Origin: Angiostrongylus vasorum
Lineage: Eukaryota > Nematoda > Chromadorea > Rhabditida > Metastrongylidae
NCBI GenBank assembly: GCA_018806985.1
Contig: JADANN010000468.1
Coordinates: 5,502,072-5,566,071, forward strand
DNA: 64,000 nucleotides
Direction of reading: 5' to 3'
Shown here: one piece after another, positions 22,506-33,742 of the stretch
Position numbering within the stretch: the stretch's first letter is position 1
Layout of the letters: each line of letters opens with the position of its first letter
Program-made: the position numbers and the translations under genes
The notes under the pieces: model-generated
Told to the model about the DNA's origin: nothing
Database searches by the model: none
Seen by the model: only the letters and a program-made list of their open reading frames with translations

Positions 22506-23049
22506 GTAAGCAATGTGAAAATATCTACCTATTTTAACCATTTGTCAATTTTTTTAAAAAGTCGATTGAGCTACTTATTGTGGAGTTATTGCCCCCAGTT
22601 CCCCCTCATTTTCGTTAAAAATCGGTTCGTTTCGTTTGAAGAGTTTTCCTCGCAATCATTTTATCTTTTCTGTGTTTACATTCGAATATTCAAATTGACG
22701 TTCTCTGAAAGCTTTAGACACTACTAATATTTAACCTAGTAGGTTTTATTCGAGAACGTTTCATTTTAGAGCAATTCCCAACTAGTAAACTGCCAATAAT
22801 CAAGTCGTCCAGAATCGTTGTGAAAGTTAAAAATTTTAAAAAAATTGACGAAAAATTCCAATACAGAAGAAAAAGCCAGACTCGAAGAAATAGCGGTTGC
22901 ATCTCTTTAGAAAAAATCATCGTTATATAACTATAAAATTTCCATAAGTCCCTGTCGTTAAGATTTTCAAAAGTTTTTGCAGTAGGAGCTCGCAACGGCC
23001 GTTAATATGCTTACGATAATGTGAAGCCCATATGACTCACACTGATGTC

Positions 23050-23135
23050 TTTCCCTTTGCACGATCTGTCTTTCATATCTATTGTGGGGATCTTCGTAAT
23101 TCTTACACTGAATTCGTTTCCTCGCATCAATCGAG
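23050..23135 (-). mobile_element. SINE-D tail fragment
   Basis: 'cacgatctgtctttcatatc' and 'attcgtttcctcgcatcaat' match the tail of the copy at 49866-50227. Confidence 0.6.
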
Positions 23136-23179
23136 GAAAAGGCAGAGACTTAAAGAAGGAAGGACAAACGAAAAACGAA

Positions 23180-23560
23180 GTAACTAAGACCTAGTTGATA
23201 AACCTGACGTGAAATCAAATACTCCACTAAGCGTGCATAGGGACATAGAGGCATAACGGAACGGTTTGAAAACTTCAGTGAACAAAATTCTCGGGTCATT
23301 CTGGACTAATTCCAGGAACCCAAAAATGAACCATATGGAGGAAAGCCTCGTTATCACTTGCAATCTCACACAGTATTTAAGGCTGTTTTTTTTCAATGTG
23401 GGTGGCACAAGCATATTTCCTATCCATGTGAACTCCAAGGGGATGGTCTCCACGTGGAGTTCACATGGATGGGTAACTAGATTGTAGTCAACTTGACGTT
23501 TCTAGGCTCCGAGGAGGACGAAATCCGCCGGGACGTCAGTTGTTGCGAATAAATAACATG
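23180..23560 (+). mobile_element. Penelope-like 3' fragment
   Basis: It is collinear with the second half of 21190-21965: 'gcgtgcatagggacatagagg', then the NHMEESLV-type region, then the 3' end with a mutated hammerhead-like core ('gaggacgaaatccgccgggacgtc'). It carries a local 24-base inverted repeat at about 23422-23469. Confidence 0.75.
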
Positions 23561-23689
23561 TAATAGCAAGCTCGTGCTGTGGAATTTAAATAGAATAATT
23601 TAAAATGCGGAATGGAATGGAATTTTAAGCAGCTAATTTTTTGCAATTGTTCTGACTGCAAAGCCGTCAAAATCATGTGAACGACGATC

Positions 23690-23740
23690 AGTCAGCGTGC
23701 ACACGCACACTATCGCTGGTTCAACTCCCACGCGGAAAAC
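23690..23740 (+). mobile_element. tRNA-like SINE head fragment
   Basis: 'gatcagtcagcgtgcac' and 'gctggttcaactccc' have A and B box character; no family tail follows. Confidence 0.35.
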
Positions 23741-24126
23741 AATACTCTCTCCATTCATCTGAAACTCGTGAATTGAGAACAGAATTCATCTGCGAAAGAT
23801 AAAACAACATTCGAAGAACGTAGATGTGGTAACTTGATCACATCGGCAATTATTGGCTGATTTTTTGAAATTTTCTGAGCTTCAGTTCCCGTCAAATATA
23901 AAGTAATAATGAGGCGAACTACAGATCGCATACTTCTACAAGAATACATAGAATATGGTCTCACTAGAGTGTTCTACGTTCCATCCTTTTTTTCTTTCTT
24001 AATTTTTCTCATTACTAATAAGTCTTCCAATGGACTGGTTTGTTCAACAAAAATTAGCTTTCCACCGAATTCTAAATTATAAATTATGAAAGAGTTAAGT
24101 ATGCATTTCACTGGTTGTGATTCCAG

Positions 24127-24496
24127 TTCCGATTGGAGTGGTACTCGCTGTGGCGATCGGTGTACCTGTGGTGTTGATGGTTTCATTGTTCGGTGCAGTT
24201 TGGCTGCAAGAATTGGGAGTTCTGTGAAATAGATGTCGGACTCCGGCTAGGAGATTTCAACTAATCGATTCGCTCCTCAATCGATTTTTTTCCTTGCTGA
24301 TCTCTTTTGCTGTGTCCTTTCACTGTTGTACACTGCCTTGTTCATCTAATGTACACATATATTTTAGACGGCCATTAAAAGTCATCTGTAACACCAGAAG
24401 TAGCGCGATCGAAACGGAATCCATTAAAATTTTTCCCCTTCCCATCAGACGGCTCAATTGACTTCGTTAGCTCAAAGATCACGGAGAACAGTGCAG
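24127..24496 (+). CDS. Gene P, membrane-segment exon and two small exons
   Basis: Exon 24127-24223 follows TGTGATTCCAG and reads PIGVVLAVAIGVPVVLMVSL and onward, a single hydrophobic helix of about 25 residues. It leaves at GTTCT|GTGAAA in phase 2. Exon 24368-24387 (20 bases, RPLKVI) follows ACATATATTTTAG. After a 61-base intron, exon 24449-24496 (GSIDFVSSKITENSA) follows TTCCCCTTCCCATCAG. Phases run 1, 2, 1, 1. Alternatively 24368 runs on to a stop at about 24460. A possible exon just upstream (about 23929-23961, RILLQEYIEY) would supply phase 1. The basic residue after the helix suggests an outside-to-inside orientation. Confidence 0.5.
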
Positions 24497-25432
24497 GTTT
24501 ATGTGGTATTACTTTTTTTTTCATTCTTTTTGAATACTAGTAATCACGGGTAGCTCTCTAGCCTTTGTCGTGGTATAGATTTACACTTAGCTGCGTTTAT
24601 GGAAATGTCGAGTCCCTATTCGGCTTAGAAGACCTTTAGAGGAAGGGGGCGAGCTAGTTGCTTCTGTACATTGCCGTTCTAGAGCAGGTAACATCAGCCG
24701 GCTTTCATCTATAAAGGATTGTTAAGACGCAGTGAAATAGTTGAGAAAAATCACTATCTGGCTTTAGAGTTTTTTTTCAAAATCAAACTTTCTTCCCTTC
24801 TAGGCCTAGATTTGAAATAAAAAAACTTTTTATAAGTGTATTTACTTATATTTTCCAAAACTCTATTTCACTTCGGTAGCCCTGAGCTACCTCTGCGTGC
24901 CACCACTCTTGTCACGATGTGTGTCATATGTAGTTTTCCAATGTTTACAATGTTCACAAATAGTCTTTTGTCGTAACACTTTTTTGTTCTTAACGTTTAA
25001 GCTTTTTCTAGGTGATGGGAATTTTCTTTCTTATCGATTCCGAGTTTTAAGCTGTCATAAATCATGTAAGTATGACCTCTCGCCTGCTCGTCATTTGTTG
25101 TACTATTTCCAAGGTTTCTCTAATGTTTAGCACATGTTTTTATTCTATAATCATTGGTAATTTATCCCACAAGAAATTGTGGTGGACTACGATAGTTTTG
25201 AGCGATTCGACGAAGTTCAAAATGACAAACATGGCTTTCTTCCTGTTAAATGTGTTCGTATCGACGTCTTTGTGACATACAGTAAAAACAGAAGCAACAT
25301 GCTCTTGAGCTTCTTTTGTGATGAGTTGCTCTTCGAAAAATTTTTAAGCTTTCTGTAAGCCGACGTAGTGAAATCAATGAAGACTTTGAAAAATAATGTT
25401 TATGAGCTGTTAAAGTAGAACATGTGGAGCAG
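24497..25432. other. No exon seen
   Basis: AT-rich intronic sequence; short open frames only. Confidence 0.4.
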
Positions 25433-25710
25433 GGTTGGTTCAGTGGATAGTGATAAAGCACGTCATGAAGCAAGCTGCTAGTTCGCTACGAAATCTCCCT
25501 TTCAAAGTACGTGGGAACACCTTAGCTCGGCTATCTCCAGCAATGCAAGGAGAGTCGACTCGACCAGCATTCTACGACATTCTAAAAGAGGACATTCTCT
25601 AGTAGCACCTAAAAGAGCATACGAAATGTTCGGAAACCTTCATGGACGATGAATGTGAGAGAAAACGAATCGAAACCAATATGTGCTTGAATCCGCACTG
25701 TGGCTGTAAA
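25433..25710 (+). mobile_element. SINE-D copy
   Basis: The head 'gttggttcagtggatagtg' is followed by 'ccttagctcggctatctcc', 'gcaaggagagtcgactcgaccagcattct' and 'catggacgatgaatg'. Confidence 0.8.
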
Positions 25711-25902
25711 ATAAAGTAAAATAAATGAAGTACATTACATCCTCTCTATCCATCTCGTGAAGTTTGAACTGAATGTTATTTTTTCTAATTGCAGCATTTC
25801 AATGTCACCTATATGAAAAAGAAAATCCCATCTGTGCTTTACTAATTCTTAGTAGAGCATTTGAATTCGTGAAGCTCATTTCTAACATTGACAGGTAAAT
25901 AG

Positions 25903-26105
25903 TTCCGCATACAACTAAGAACAACACATCCAAGATTTATTTCGGGAAAAAAGTACGAAATAAGGACGAAAATAAGCTGCTTAGGGCTATCAACGAAGCA
26001 ATTGTAGTTGGCAATCGGCAGAGTAAACTTACAATAGCAAAAGTCCAAGTAACTGGCTTCGATTTCGATTTCAACAACAATGACACCGATATAGAACTTA
26101 AATGA
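25903..26105 (+). CDS. Gene P, terminal exon
   Basis: It enters in phase 1 (fits 24496) and reads PHTTKNNTSKIYFGKKVRNK and onward for 66 codons. It is hydrophilic, first basic then ending in an Asp/Asn-rich tail, with a stop at 26103-26105. The acceptor (GGTAAATAG) is weak. The stop falls exactly where a SINE-C fragment begins, so the end of the reading frame may be SINE-derived. The minus strand is open too but reads as unlikely hydrophobic sequence. This would be the cytoplasmic tail. Confidence 0.45.
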
Positions 26106-26482
26106 TGCTGAGATATATTTCGAAATGTACCCTGCCATTAAGAAGAGTAGGCAGTAAATAATAAGTTAAAATTGTGATTATAACTGCAGCCTCAGCTTAA
26201 CTGGGTTTCGTTGCCGATTTGGGCTTCCCAGATCAATCCCGCTGACGGGCGATTGCTGATGGCACAGGTAGATAGAACTAGCTGAAAATGGAGGAAACAA
26301 AGGACCCACATGGTGTGGTGATGAACGCGTTAGCCCCCCGGAAAGGGTAATAGCGCATTCGTTCCTCACGGCAGACACTTGCGGTCCGGAGTTTTGCAAA
26401 TATCTCAGCTTCGTTGAAGTTATATTTCGCAATATACTCTGCCATTAAAGAGAGTAGGCAGTAACTAATGAGTTAAAGTAGT
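26106..26482 (+). mobile_element. SINE-C tail fragment plus full SINE-C copy
   Basis: 26100-26167 is a tail piece ('ctgccattaagaagagtaggcag'). 26168-26482 is a full copy from 'ttgtgattataactgcagcc' through the pol III boxes to the hairpin tail 'ctgccattaaagagagtaggcag' and 'gagttaa'. The two tails are nearly identical, as if one copy inserted into the tail of another. Confidence 0.85.
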
Positions 26483-26517
26483 GACACCGACATTTTACCA
26501 GTACTAGCTAAATTACT

Positions 26518-26868
26518 CCCAACGCTTTACCGCCTCATCGTGGCCGGGAAGTGCTCCTGTGTATCGAGCTGCGATGTACAGCGGGGAGATTCATCCTCCA
26601 GGCAGGGTTTCCCAAGCTGAGAAAGAGTCTGGCGTTTCCATCAGGAAGCCCAGCTGAGTAAAACAATATCATGATCCACCACCGTCCTGGTATCAAAGCC
26701 GCATGGTGGAAAATCTCCCTCTGATCCACAAGGGTTGCTACTGCCTGTGGTGGTGGAGACCTAGGGTCAGACTTTGCCAGGCTGACCTCGGGACTCCAGG
26801 GAAAACACAATGGCTAACCAATATGTACTCCCTTCTCTGATGAGCTTACACGAGGTTGATAAATATGT
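26518..26868 (+). mobile_element. SINE-A copy, then Penelope tail scrap
   Basis: 26518-26822 is a SINE-A lacking its tail. 26843-26868 is the antisense Penelope end 'gagcttacacgaggttgata'. Confidence 0.75.
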
Positions 26869-26904
26869 TTTTTTTCAGAAAATAAATACAAATCCTGTCT
26901 ACTT

Positions 26905-27292
26905 ACTTGGTACATGAAGGGCTCGTCCTCACTGGTTGTGCAGGCCGAAGCATATTCGCCGTTCTTCGGAGTTCTGCTGGCTTAGCTACTTTGTTTTCCT
27001 GGAGCGCCGAGGTCAGCCTGACCAAAGTCTGACTCAGGTCTTCACCACCACAGGCAGTTACAACCCTTGTGGATCAGAGGGAGATTTTCAACCATGCGGC
27101 TTTGATACCAGGACAGTGGTGGATCTTGGTATTGGCTTAATATTAGCTAGGCTACCTGATGGAAACGCCGAACTCCTTCTCAGCTTGGAAGACCCTACCA
27201 TGTGGATGAATGCCCCCCGCTGTACATCGCAGCCCAACACCTAGGAACAACTCCCTGCCACGATGAGGCGGTAAACCTTTGGGAGGAATCAA
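26905..27292 (-). mobile_element. SINE-A copy
   Basis: Antisense copy, from 'cttggtacatgaagggctcg' to 'gaggcggtaaacctttgggag'. It forms an inverted pair with 26518-26822, 80 bases apart. Confidence 0.85.
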
Positions 27293-27453
27293 AATCAAAT
27301 GAGAATCAAAGCAAAAGGAAATCGATGAAATCCTGTCATAGTAAGAAAGTAGAGCTTCTTTTGTGAATTTGTTGTATTTACTTATTATCAGTGTTTTATT
27401 ACGACACTGCCTGTCCATGGTATCGTTGTCGATGCGAAATGATTTCGGCTTAC

Positions 27454-27707
27454 ACTAAATTGACGCGTTCTCTCTTCTTTTTGTGTGGAAACGATCCAGA
27501 AACAGAGAAACGCAAGCAGCGTAATAATCAAGACTTTAAACAGTAGCAATATCTACAAGACAGACTCGTCATTTGACATTCATTCAGAAGACCATCTATT
27601 CCCATGTCCTCCCATGAGCTCAACATATCTACAACCATTTGCCGTGAACTAGGTGACTGATATGGAATGAGGAATGCCTCAGTTCTAATTCCATACGTTT
27701 CCCAGCA
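27454..27707 (-). CDS. Two candidate exons of an unknown minus-strand gene
   Basis: 27557-27707 follows AATATTGCAG and reads CWETYGIRTEAFLIPYQSPS and onward, with an acidic VVDMLSSWEDMGIDGLL segment. 27454-27533 reads LIITLLAFLCFWIVSTQKEE and onward to a strong donor (AGT|GTAAGCCG). Only 23 bases separate them, too few for an intron, so they cannot be joined directly. At least one boundary is wrong, or they belong to alternative forms. Not recognised. Confidence 0.3.
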
Positions 27708-27779
27708 CTGCAATATTAAGTTGATGTAGATCACCATTTCGTGTCAGACTATCTTTGGATCTTTTCTGTAAATGTAAAA

Positions 27780-27860
27780 TAAATGTTCGGTATTGATCAA
27801 TCCCACAGGGATTGGTCATGCTTTCGATTTCATTAGGAATCACAGAGGTGATTGAATACA
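27780..27860 (-). mobile_element. SINE-B 3' fragment
   Basis: 'tgatcaatcccacagggat' and 'gaggtgattgaatac'. The 27835-27885 stretch contains an imperfect inverted repeat around 'caatgtatttagtgaatacattg'. Confidence 0.6.
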
Positions 27861-28319
27861 ATGTATTTAGTGAATACATTGACACTCAGGAATCTATCGG
27901 TAAAGCTCAGGCAGTCATTTTATCCTACTAAGAAAAGCGTTTACAGTTTTTCTCCATTTCACGACCACGTCCCCCTCTCAGGGATGGGTGTTTGGTCAGT
28001 TCAGCGAGCGGAATCCTATGAACGATCATGTGCACCGCAAGATCAATATAATACTAATAATAATCTAATACTAATAATCCGCTACAGGTTTTAATCTTTT
28101 TTATACTGCAGCAAGTTATAGTTGTTACATTTCACTTCTACTTATTGACATAGTGATGTAGCAGTCACCAGAATATGAACGGCTTCAAAAATGTGATCTG
28201 AAGTCGCAGCCGAATAGAAGATTTTTGTCCATTTACCTCGGAACAAAGTACGATAGTCCTTTAAAAACTGACTCATCTTTCTGCAATTTTAAATTTTACC
28301 TATATTCATGTATAATTTC

Positions 28320-28697
28320 AACTCCCAACGGTTTACCGTCTCATCATGGCTAGCAGGTGCTCCTGGGTGTGAGACTGCGATGTACAGCGGGAGGATCCAT
28401 ACCCCGACAAGGTCTTCCAAGCTGAGGAGTCCGGCGTTTCTATCAGCAAACCAGCTAAGAGTAAACCAGTACCATGATCCACCACCGTCCTGGTATCAAG
28501 CCATTCGCATGGTGACAAATCTCCTTCTGATCCACAAGGACGCCGATTGCCTGTGCTGGTGACGACACAGGGCAGATTTTGGCCAGGATGACCGCGGGAC
28601 TCCAGGGAGCCGCAATGGCTAAGCCAGCAAAACTCCGAAAAATGGAGATTATCCGCACAACCAGTGAGGACAGGCTGTACAAGTGTCCAAGTGTGTT
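28320..28697 (+). mobile_element. SINE-A copy
   Basis: Sense copy, 'actcccaacggtttaccgtc' to 'caggctgtacaagtgtccaag'. Confidence 0.85.
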
Positions 28698-29036
28698 CAA
28701 TTTCAACTTAGTCCATACGCTGAATAACGACGTATTTTCAAAGATTTATTAAAAGCTACATCATCTATTTACTCATTGATCTGAGTAGCCTGTTTCTTAG
28801 AAAAGAAACATTAAATCTCACCTTAAAAAACGGACGAAAAGGAAGAAAAAAGCTCAGAAAAGTAGCGATACCTTTTTATACTGGAAATTTCAGTGAAGTA
28901 ATTACAGCAGCAATGGTAGTACTGATAATACTAACTTAATCACCATCCGATTACTAGTGAAAGCGATGTTTTTCATTATTCAGCTGCTTTTCGTTTAGAG
29001 CTTTGGTTCAACTATTCGATACATAAATATCGCCAG
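28698..29036. other. No gene seen
   Basis: AT-rich with short A-rich runs. An upstream exon of gene R might be here, but I could not identify one. Confidence 0.4.
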
Positions 29037-29396
29037 GAATGCGACGGCGTCACACATCCAGAACAGTTGCCATCACCCGTCATACTCTGCCTCGCCAGAT
29101 TCCATCGCCCACGTCAATGCTTAGCTGATGCTCATAACAATAATGGCATCATGTGAACATGAACCACTGACACATCACTAATATACAACAGCGAAATCTC
29201 ATCAAAATCACTGAAGAGCAACAACACTTTCATCTTCGACTTCGTCAAGGTCACTCAATCTGCCATGATTTCGACATTTTCAAACTTGAAGCCAGAGAGA
29301 ATTTCAAAATTAAGCTTATGTAATACAATAATGTTGCTTGTGGTAGAAACTAAGTTGCTAAATAACGGCAAACTTCTAGCCGATAATCACGATTAA
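29037..29396 (+). CDS. Gene R, two exons (29037-29152, 29192-29396)
   Basis: The first exon follows ATATCGCCAG, enters in phase 0 and reads ECDGVTHPEQLPSPVILCLA and onward (38 codons, three cysteines, NNN before the donor AT|GTGAACATG). After a 39-base intron (short even for a nematode), the second exon follows ATATACAACAG and reads EISSKSLKSNNTFIFDFVKV and onward for 67 codons to a stop at 29394-29396. Phases match (2 to 2). It probably lacks its 5' exons, since no start codon is in the first exon. Family not recognised. Confidence 0.45.
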
Positions 29397-29672
29397 GCGC
29401 GTGCAGCCCAGTGATTACTATCTTGCAATCACACATAGCATTGTTGGTTCAGTCTCGTGCTGCGAACTAATCTAGCTCTTCATCCTCTAGAGGCGGTAAA
29501 TTGGTACTAGATTAGTTCTGGTGAACAAAATGTATCAATATTCTGCCGCAAATTATTGTATAGGTCAAGTGTGTCACTTCTGCGAACGTTCTTGGAGTCG
29601 AATGAAGGGTGCATCTCTAACGGATTGATCAACACCTAATCCTCTCCTTCACTTTTTTCATTCAAGATCGGT
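29397..29672 (+). mobile_element. Diverged SINE-B copy
   Basis: The head 'gcgtgcagcccagtgattac' and the B box 'gttggttcagtctcgtgc' are followed by 'ggcggtaaattggtactag' and the tail 'ggattgatcaacacctaatcct', in SINE-B order. It starts directly at the stop codon region of gene R. Confidence 0.7.
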
Positions 29673-30491
29673 AACTTATATTTTAAATGACGGTTGGGAA
29701 CGCCGCCTCGAAACTCAAAGGAAATAAACTCGAATGGTTAGCAAACGAAGACTGTAACCAGTATTTAGCATGTTAATGACGTTAAACAGTGAGGAAATGG
29801 ACAGTAGGTTTGCAAATCTTGTTCTGTGACGAATGCTGTTGTCACTAAGAGGCTAAAACAATGTGTTCACGGAGCACCATGGAAACTACTTTGCTTTTTT
29901 TCTGTGAGAGCACTAGAATAATCTTATAACGAGACGATCTTCATACTTCTTTCAGTTCACACATATCATGTCGAATTTCAAGTAACCACGGTACAGAGAA
30001 CAAAAAGTGTGGAGGACAAAATGTGCCAACTAGGTGACTGAGTCGTCGTCATCGCTGGAGAAAGGTCACGAGATATTGGTGGCGTAGATTTCGGGGAGCC
30101 CTCACGTTCTTCTCATAACGTCAGCTTACCAACTGCTTTTCACCTGCATATATAACTGTGAGGTATTGGTCACAACGAAAGGTTCTATTACAATTTACTT
30201 TCTAGGTTTATATCACTTAAATAGGATAAGCGAATAGAAGAAAATATATAATTGGGAAAAAGCGACCGAAAGAGAATGTAGGTCGCTTTAGGCTGCAGTC
30301 CACAATGCGCATCTTCTATGGTACGTTATTTCTCGAGGACAAAAAACATCTCAGTTGAACGTGAAATTAGTACAGTGATCCTAGCTACACAGTGATCGCC
30401 GGCGTCCTAAAAAAGAATAAGTTGTAACACTTTGGAACTCCGTACTAAATCTGGTGACTACGTCCACCGCTCCTTCATACCAATATAAGAT
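29673..30491. other. No gene seen
   Basis: AT-rich, no repeat family recognised, no exon supported. Confidence 0.4.
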
Positions 30492-32534
30492 ATGGAAGTG
30501 AGCGAGAAGAGGACTTCACTAACGGAAGAACGAAGAAACGAAACACATCTGGCTGTTTTACCCATTGAGCCACGAAATATGGAACCTTCATCATCTACTT
30601 TCGATCCTATGGGCAAAGAAATATACCGGGAAGACGCCACAGACAGTACTTTCCATAGGTAAGCTAACACGAGGTTGATAAAAGCGTTATTCGGCTAACG
30701 TTTCGGTACCTTCGCCTTCGTTACAGCCGGATTGACTCGAGTCGGTTGTCCACAATTGTTTCTTCTTCCGACTTGTTACTTCGTCATCGCAACAAAACCA
30801 ATGAAATGGAGCACCGAACAAATAAAGAGCATCACTCGGCACTGCTATTTTATACAGACGGTTGTTGATACCGATTGTCCATTGATAACTGTTTGGTTTG
30901 TTATTCTCAGCACGATCCGTCCTGCAGCTGTATCATCTGGTACATCAGTTGGTCAACATTTATCAGCTGGTGGCGTGACATTATTTCAAAAAACCGATTT
31001 TCCTTTAACCTCGGGGTGACAAGTAAACATGTATTTTGTGATGATGTTCCATCTCGAAGGTAAGCCTATTTTTTGAAATATTGTCACCCTCTGTACTAGC
31101 TAAAAAATGGTGTTGTGTAAAAGAGCACTACCGAGTGAACTTACTTTTCATTCGGCCAGTGCTCCACCGTATTTGATCGGATACTCACATCGAAGAAGCA
31201 ACAACTGTGAGTAATCGACTCGGATGAATCCGGAAGAAGGTGCCAAAACGTTAGCAAGACCTTCTTACCTTGTCAATAAAAAAATGCGTGTTGAGTACTC
31301 ATAAATACGTTAAAAGAAGATCAGTTTTTTGATATACCACGAAAAGTATTTTGCAAAACTAGTCATTTTTTCGAAAGCTGTCATAGAAGCAGGGATGATG
31401 CTTCGATGAGGCCGACGAGGCGTAAGAAAAGATGAGAAAACCTGTTGTACTAAGAAAACAAAACAAGATGGATAGTTCTTTGATTGCAAATACAACCCTT
31501 TCCAAAAGCGTTTGAGCCTAGTTGAAAATCGAGCAGCGAAAGAAAAGTAAACAATACCAAAGCAACGGTCTCTTGCCACTTCGTTGCACAGCTACCAGAT
31601 GGGCTGCCACTTTAACAAGTTGAAAATGCTGAGTACCACTTAAATGATGATTCAAAAAATCTGGAAAAATATCCTGTGGACGTTTACAATAAGTGAGCTA
31701 GAGGAATAATGCAGTGGCCTTCTAGGAAAGCAAGGAAACAAGCATCCTTTTGAGTCCTCATCTACAAAATAAGGTAAAGCCTTTGAAGTCGACGTTAACC
31801 AACAGCATTCGAAAGCGGAAGCGGTTCACGAGTCACAGAATATTTATTGGATAAGTCACCATGTAAAGGACTGTCAATCACCACTACGACGACGACAACT
31901 GGGAAACGATACGAATTTAGGTATGGTATGGTGCCAATCCTCCCAACGGTTTACCGCCTCATCGTGGCCGGGAGGTGTTCCTGGGTGTCGGACTGCGATC
32001 TAGAGCAGGGGATTCATCCCCTGGCAGGGTCTCTCAGGGTGAGAATGACTCCGGCTTTTTCATTAGGAAGCCTAGCTAAGAGTAAACCAATACCAGGGTC
32101 CACCACCATCGTTGTACGAAACCAGTCGCATGGTGGCAAATCTCCCTCTGATCCACAAGGACTGCGACTTCGTGTCGTAGTGACGACCTAGGGCAGACTT
32201 TGGCCAGGCTGTGCTCGGGATTCCAGGGAACCACAATGGCTTAAACAGCAGGCCTCCGAAGAATAGAGATTATGCTGGGACCTGCACAACCAGTGAGGAC
32301 GGGCCATCCAAACACCAAGTATCAAGTGTCATAGTAGCTATACACGTTGTGAGGACTGGCACTGGCACGACTCGCTGAAGAGACTGGTTTTACATCTAGA
32401 ATCGTCTTTTTCAGGGAACAAGAAACAAAAAGTTGGTTGATTGCCAACTTGAATATAAGGGAGCTCTACATTCAATGTCAACGGCTCAAATCACATCATC
32501 TAGACCATTTGAAAACAGACCACCTTCTAAATAA
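30492..32534 (+). CDS. Gene S, four exons (30492-30658, 31393-31421, 31726-31773, 32415-32534)
   Basis: Exon 1 opens with ATG (30492) and reads MEVSEKRTSLTEERRNETHL and onward (55 codons), ending CATAG|GTAAGC. Exon 2 (DDASMRPTR) fits phase 2 but is small and weak. Exon 3 (ESKETSILLSPHLQNK) lies between TGGCCTTCTAG and AAG|GTAAAG. Exon 4 follows a strong GTCTTTTTCAG, reads GTRNKKLVDCQLEYKGALHS and onward, and stops at 32532-32534. Exons 3 and 4 agree in phase 0; exon 2 ends in phase 1, so the 2-to-3 junction fails and an exon is missing or exon 2 is wrong. The product is hydrophilic with no domain I know. ATG 30492 could be internal. Confidence 0.4.
30659..31306. mobile_element. Inverted pair of Penelope-like 3' ends
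   Basis: 30660-30760 is an antisense 3' end (tail 'taagctaacacgaggttgat' then core 'ggctaacgtttcggtaccttc'). 31195-31306 is a sense 3' end ('ggaagaaggtgccaaaacgttagc' then 'aaaaaatgcgtgttgag'). Both 3' ends point outward. The 430 bases between have a 95-codon open frame with no GIY-YIG or RT motif. The 5' splice site of gene S exon 1 is the first bases of this element. Confidence 0.6.
31939..32335 (+). mobile_element. SINE-A copy with heptamer-like tail
   Basis: Full copy from 'cctcccaacggtttaccgcc' to 'gggccatccaaacaccaagtatcaagtgtc'. It lies in the last intron of gene S. Confidence 0.9.
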
Positions 32535-33369
32535 CCTTTACTGTTAGTCCAACATCTGAACATCAGTTTGGCACATTCCACCAATGAGGTGGTAATGCAA
32601 GCTTGTTGTATGACGTATTGACCCAGAAATGAGGTGAACGGTCAAGGTGCTGTTGATAGTTGTCGATTCTGTGATGATTTACAAGACGAATGGTTGATGT
32701 CAACAGTTGATTCCTCCTAAAGTTCCATTTCCATCGAAAACTTCTCAAGGGCAAAACCGCCAAAACGTAGGCTATTTTGTGCTATTCAAATGCTATGATG
32801 CCATTCTCGTTGTTGCATACTGAAAAAAAACCGAGAATTCCTCAAATCCTCAAAGAGGAATAATTGCTTTCACCACCTTGTAGATTTCCCTCGTTGATAT
32901 CCTAATTCCTTCAATTTCATATCCGCTTTCAGAACACTGTAAACCCTTGTCAGAGAAGTCTCGATATGTACTCGGGAACTAATGACTACGTAGACTCTAC
33001 TAGCTTTTCTTCCCAAGCGATAGTGGATTTGACTTAAAAAAAGAGACAAGTCTTAAGAGCATTCTACTTAAAATTCATGCGATTGAGCGCACTGATATTT
33101 TTGTTTAAATAAACAGAATAATGTAGGTCCCATTTCATTTATTTCACATGCAGTTCACACGCTAACTGGTTGTAGTTTGATTTGAGTCTTTTCCTTGAAT
33201 CGTTCATTCATCGAGCGGAGATGAAAACGGCGACGACGGCGATGTTGGCCCTCCCGCTGGCGGTGAATTCCCACGACTTGGATGATGAGGTATTAATCAA
33301 AATTGGTGCTTGAGGGCATTTCGATTCGTTTAGGATGTCTTTTTTCAGCTGACTTCCACATATGAACAC
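32535..33369. other. No supported gene; one GC-rich island
   Basis: A 66-codon minus-strand frame at 32563-32763 (VNHHRIDNYQQHLDRSPHFW) is protein-like but unsupported. 33205-33289 is GC-rich: the plus strand has ATG 33221 starting MKTATTAMLALPLAVNSHD, signal-peptide-like, up to a possible GAG|GTATTA donor. A second plus-strand frame (GDENGDDGDVGPPAGGE) and one minus-strand frame are also open, so frame and strand are undecided. Confidence 0.3.
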
Positions 33370-33660
33370 AAGCACAGACAGGCAGACGTAAACACATATG
33401 CATACACACACAAATACATGGATACACACATGTAGGCATACACAGAACACTTACAGACGCATACCTCTAGACATACACACATACATATACACATATCACA
33501 TATAGACATACACTCATATACACATATTCACAAAAACAAGCATATACACGTACGCCAATACCTACATATATATTACCCATAACACACATGGTCATATGTG
33601 AACACACATATACGCCCGTATACACATGCAGACACAGATGGAAATATACTATAGCTACGA

Positions 33661-33741
<81 letters not shown>
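33370..33741. repeat. (CA)n array: decayed part then 37 pure units
   Basis: 33370-33667 is CA/TA-rich and interrupted; 33668-33741 is pure (CA)37. The Cys-Val and Thr-His open frames here are artefacts. Confidence 0.97.

Positions 33742-33742
<1 letters not shown>

Noticed and set aside
22714..22995. 93-codon minus-strand frame
   Set aside because: Protein-like, but no splice partners; it lies in the intron following two solid plus-strand exons of gene P.
30732..31019. 95-codon frame between two Penelope ends as a transposase
   Set aside because: No RT, GIY-YIG, DDE or other motif is visible and the flanks are Penelope 3' ends, not terminal repeats of a DNA transposon.
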